Shown in pieces: positions 61,701 through 62,297 of a stretch of 62,297 bases of DNA (position 1 is the first letter of the stretch; each line of letters starts with the position of its first letter). The notes under the pieces are model-generated. The model saw only the letters and a list, made by a program, of their open reading frames with translations, was not told where the DNA came from and did no database searches. Position numbers and translations under genes: made by a program. The DNA comes from Pseudomonas vranovensis DSM 16006 (lineage in GTDB: Bacteria > Pseudomonadota > Gammaproteobacteria > Pseudomonadales > Pseudomonadaceae), in the NCBI RefSeq assembly GCF_000425805.1, contig NZ_AUED01000024.1, positions 1-62,297 on the forward strand. The letters run 5' to 3'.

Positions 61701-62297
61701 CAGGGTATAGGTAAAGGTGTCTGTACCCGTTCCGCCGCCGTGCAGGTCGATGAAGTCCGGATCGGCAGTATTCAACGTGTAGGTGTAGGTACCGTCTGCA
61801 GCCAGCACCAGGGTTCCGTATTTGCCGGTATAGGTGCCGGCGGTGATCGGGCCAGCCACGCGGTCGGCGCCCTGCACGTCGTTGGTCAGCACGTTGCCGG
61901 TGAGGGTCAGCTGGGTCTCGGTGGCCGTCACGGCATTGCTGTCGGCATGTGCGGTCGGCACGTCATCGACGATATTCACATCGATGTTGCCACTGGCGGT
62001 ACTGCCGTCGGTGTCAGTCACCACCACCGCGAAGCTTTCGCCGAGGCTGTTGGTTCCTGCACCTGCCGCATGGGCTTCGTTGTCGCCCAGGGTGTAGCTG
62101 TAGGTGACCACGCCTGTGGCAGCGTCGTATCCAGTGATGGTGAGGGTATTGCCCAATGGCGTATTGATCACCTGCGGCAAGCCATTGGCCATGCCACCGG
62201 TAATCACGCTCACGCCATGCACCGTCATGCTCTGCACACCGTCCGGTGCGCTGATGGTGAAGCTGCCGGTCTGGGTCAGTGCCGAGGGATTCGGGGC
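58749..62297 (-). CDS. Large T1SS RTX adhesin with VWA domain, C-terminal part (truncated at window edge)
   Basis: Only the C-terminal ~1,182 residues are in the window; the frame is open at base 62,297. Order from the window edge: two T1SS-143-type repeats with GTFTVTAPDG, PLGNSLTITGY, YTYTLLDNE and VTATDSDGSSA; a Cadherin/VCBS-like segment between them; a von Willebrand A domain (about 61,180-60,650) with MIDAS DVSGS and FSDGDPNPNDRG; further Ig-like units; then nine-residue RTX repeats (about 59,545-59,080; GGxGxDxLx type, e.g. GGDGDDTLHGG) that bind calcium. A C-terminal secretion signal ends NGMLNDHSLKVDTV. This is the end layout of LapA-type biofilm adhesins. The transporter genes are not in the window. 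Confidence 0.92.
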   Translation of the reverse strand, partial: APNPSALTQTGSFTISAPDGVQSMTVHGVSVITGGMANGLPQVINTPLGNTLTITGYDAATGVVTYSYTLGDNEAHAAGAGTNSLGESFAVVVTDTDGSTASGNIDVNIVDDVPTAHADSNAVTATETQLTLTGNVLTNDVQGADRVAGPITAGTYTGKYGTLVLAADGTYTYTLNTADPDFIDLHGGGTGTDTFTYTLTDADGDVSTANLVLNVSNLDNPVVINGLDVTGGEHTVYEKNLSDGSSPDASALTRSGTFTVTAPDGLQTLTVGGISVVTNGVVSGFPQTGTTPLGNSLTITGYNPSTGVVSYTYTLLDNESHPDAGGVNNLFDSITVTATDSDGSSANASLDVTIVDDVPAVVGAERSITPGQVDSNLLLIIDVSGSMTSASGVNGLTRLQLSKQAINTLLDKYDEMGDVKVQIVTFGTNASAPMTVWLSVADAKAYVAGLSAGGNTNYDAAVAAAQSAFVTSGKIAGAQNVGYFFSDGDPNPNDRGINAQEEADWKTFLDDNGIKTYAIGLGNGVNVSNLNPLAYDGSTHTDTNAVVVTNLNVLNQVLSGTVQGAPITGNLMTDGHFGADGGFIKSLLIDGTTYTYDPKANNGQGSYTATGTDRGTFDTVTNTFNIKTVAGGTLVVDMDTGEFTYTPPKDDGTTRIENIGFTASDNDGDLSSANLTVNVHGNTAPVAAPDHIITNVLSSNIVVPAEALLANDSDADNDRLNTGTASFNTGWEAKGAGFTVTNAAAQQIDFNGTGSSLSNREKSLDRSAFRGAANVTTAALIVNSYLGAVSTSSANDEDVLTVTLKRGEKLTLQHDVAEGNILLQWKDATGSYDDLLNGGSFTASHDGVYSIHVVNLSNTSGSNANAAEFYNLTMTVDYSGTQPEVYNGTYAVSDGHGGSSTGNVDITYHAGSTLTGTDGGDTLLAGAGNDTLNAGAGNDVLIGGDGDDTLHGGDGNDLLIGGAGNDVLDGGAGIDTASYAGAASGVTVSLNTTGAQNTLGAGTDTLTGIENLVGSDHSDTLTGNDLANLLKGGLGNDTLLGGGGDDVLVGGPGNNTLTGGAGSDTFLWQQGNNGHDLVTDFTPGTDRLDLSQLLQGENATSASLDDYLHFKVTGSGTGVVSTIEVSAVAGAAPVQTIDLAGVNLAQHYGVTAGAGGVIAAGQDTATIINGMLNDHSLKVDTV

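Overview
This window is chromosomal DNA from a fluorescent-type Pseudomonas, most like the P. putida group. I infer this from gene order (csrA-lysC-alaS, the ast/aru arginine succinyltransferase operon with argR and aot, acsA, phhRABC, arfB, aroP2, rluB-scpB-scpA), from the high-GC codon use, and from REP-type inverted repeats between genes. The assignment is by recognition; no database search was run. Nearly all the DNA is coding, and I see no insertion sequence, integrase, CRISPR array or rRNA.

Region 1 (1-5,790): tRNA-Arg(ACG), tRNA-Ser(GCT), the RNA-binding regulator CsrA/RsmA, aspartokinase LysC and alanyl-tRNA synthetase AlaS, all on the minus strand. Facing them is a type II lumazine synthase behind a clear FMN riboswitch. 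Region 2 (5,860-18,000): the complete arginine succinyltransferase pathway on the minus strand (aruC, aruF, aruG, astD, astB, a small His-tailed protein, astE), the regulator argR and the arginine/ornithine ABC importer (aotJ, Q, M, P). ArgR-type half-sites lie upstream of aruC and aotJ. Region 3 (18,360-25,400): acetyl-CoA synthetase, a small DUF2790 exported protein, and the phenylalanine catabolic regulator phhR divergent from phhABC, with TyrR-like boxes between them.

Region 4 (25,400-34,560) is the most accessory part. It holds arfB, a phage-style HTH repressor with a small protein resembling its C-terminal tail, and a seven-gene chaperone-usher cluster. The cluster has four paralogous DUF1120-type pilins, one chaperone, one usher and one two-domain tip-like subunit, and a perfect 20-bp palindrome sits upstream of it. 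Conserved genes (phhC/arfB and aroP2) flank the cluster, so it looks like an insertion into an otherwise conserved neighbourhood.

Region 5 (34,560-45,160): the aromatic amino acid permease aroP2, then rluB, scpB, scpA, a YciO/Sua5 protein and a PHP-domain nuclease on the minus strand. yciB, yciI and a Cpx-type envelope stress system (coiled-coil membrane protein, CpxR, Spy/CpxP-like chaperone, CpxA) follow on the plus strand. Region 6 (45,200-58,700): housekeeping and orphan genes, including a nitroreductase, TrkH, two AraC regulators, an Mpo1-like protein, an HD protein, an LpxH-like phosphoesterase, an EamA exporter, a SelW-like protein, the PlpD-type patatin autotransporter, a MarR regulator, RecQ, a YecA-like protein and YbaN. 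The window ends inside a very large type I secreted RTX adhesin (minus strand), of which only the C-terminal ~1,180 residues are present.
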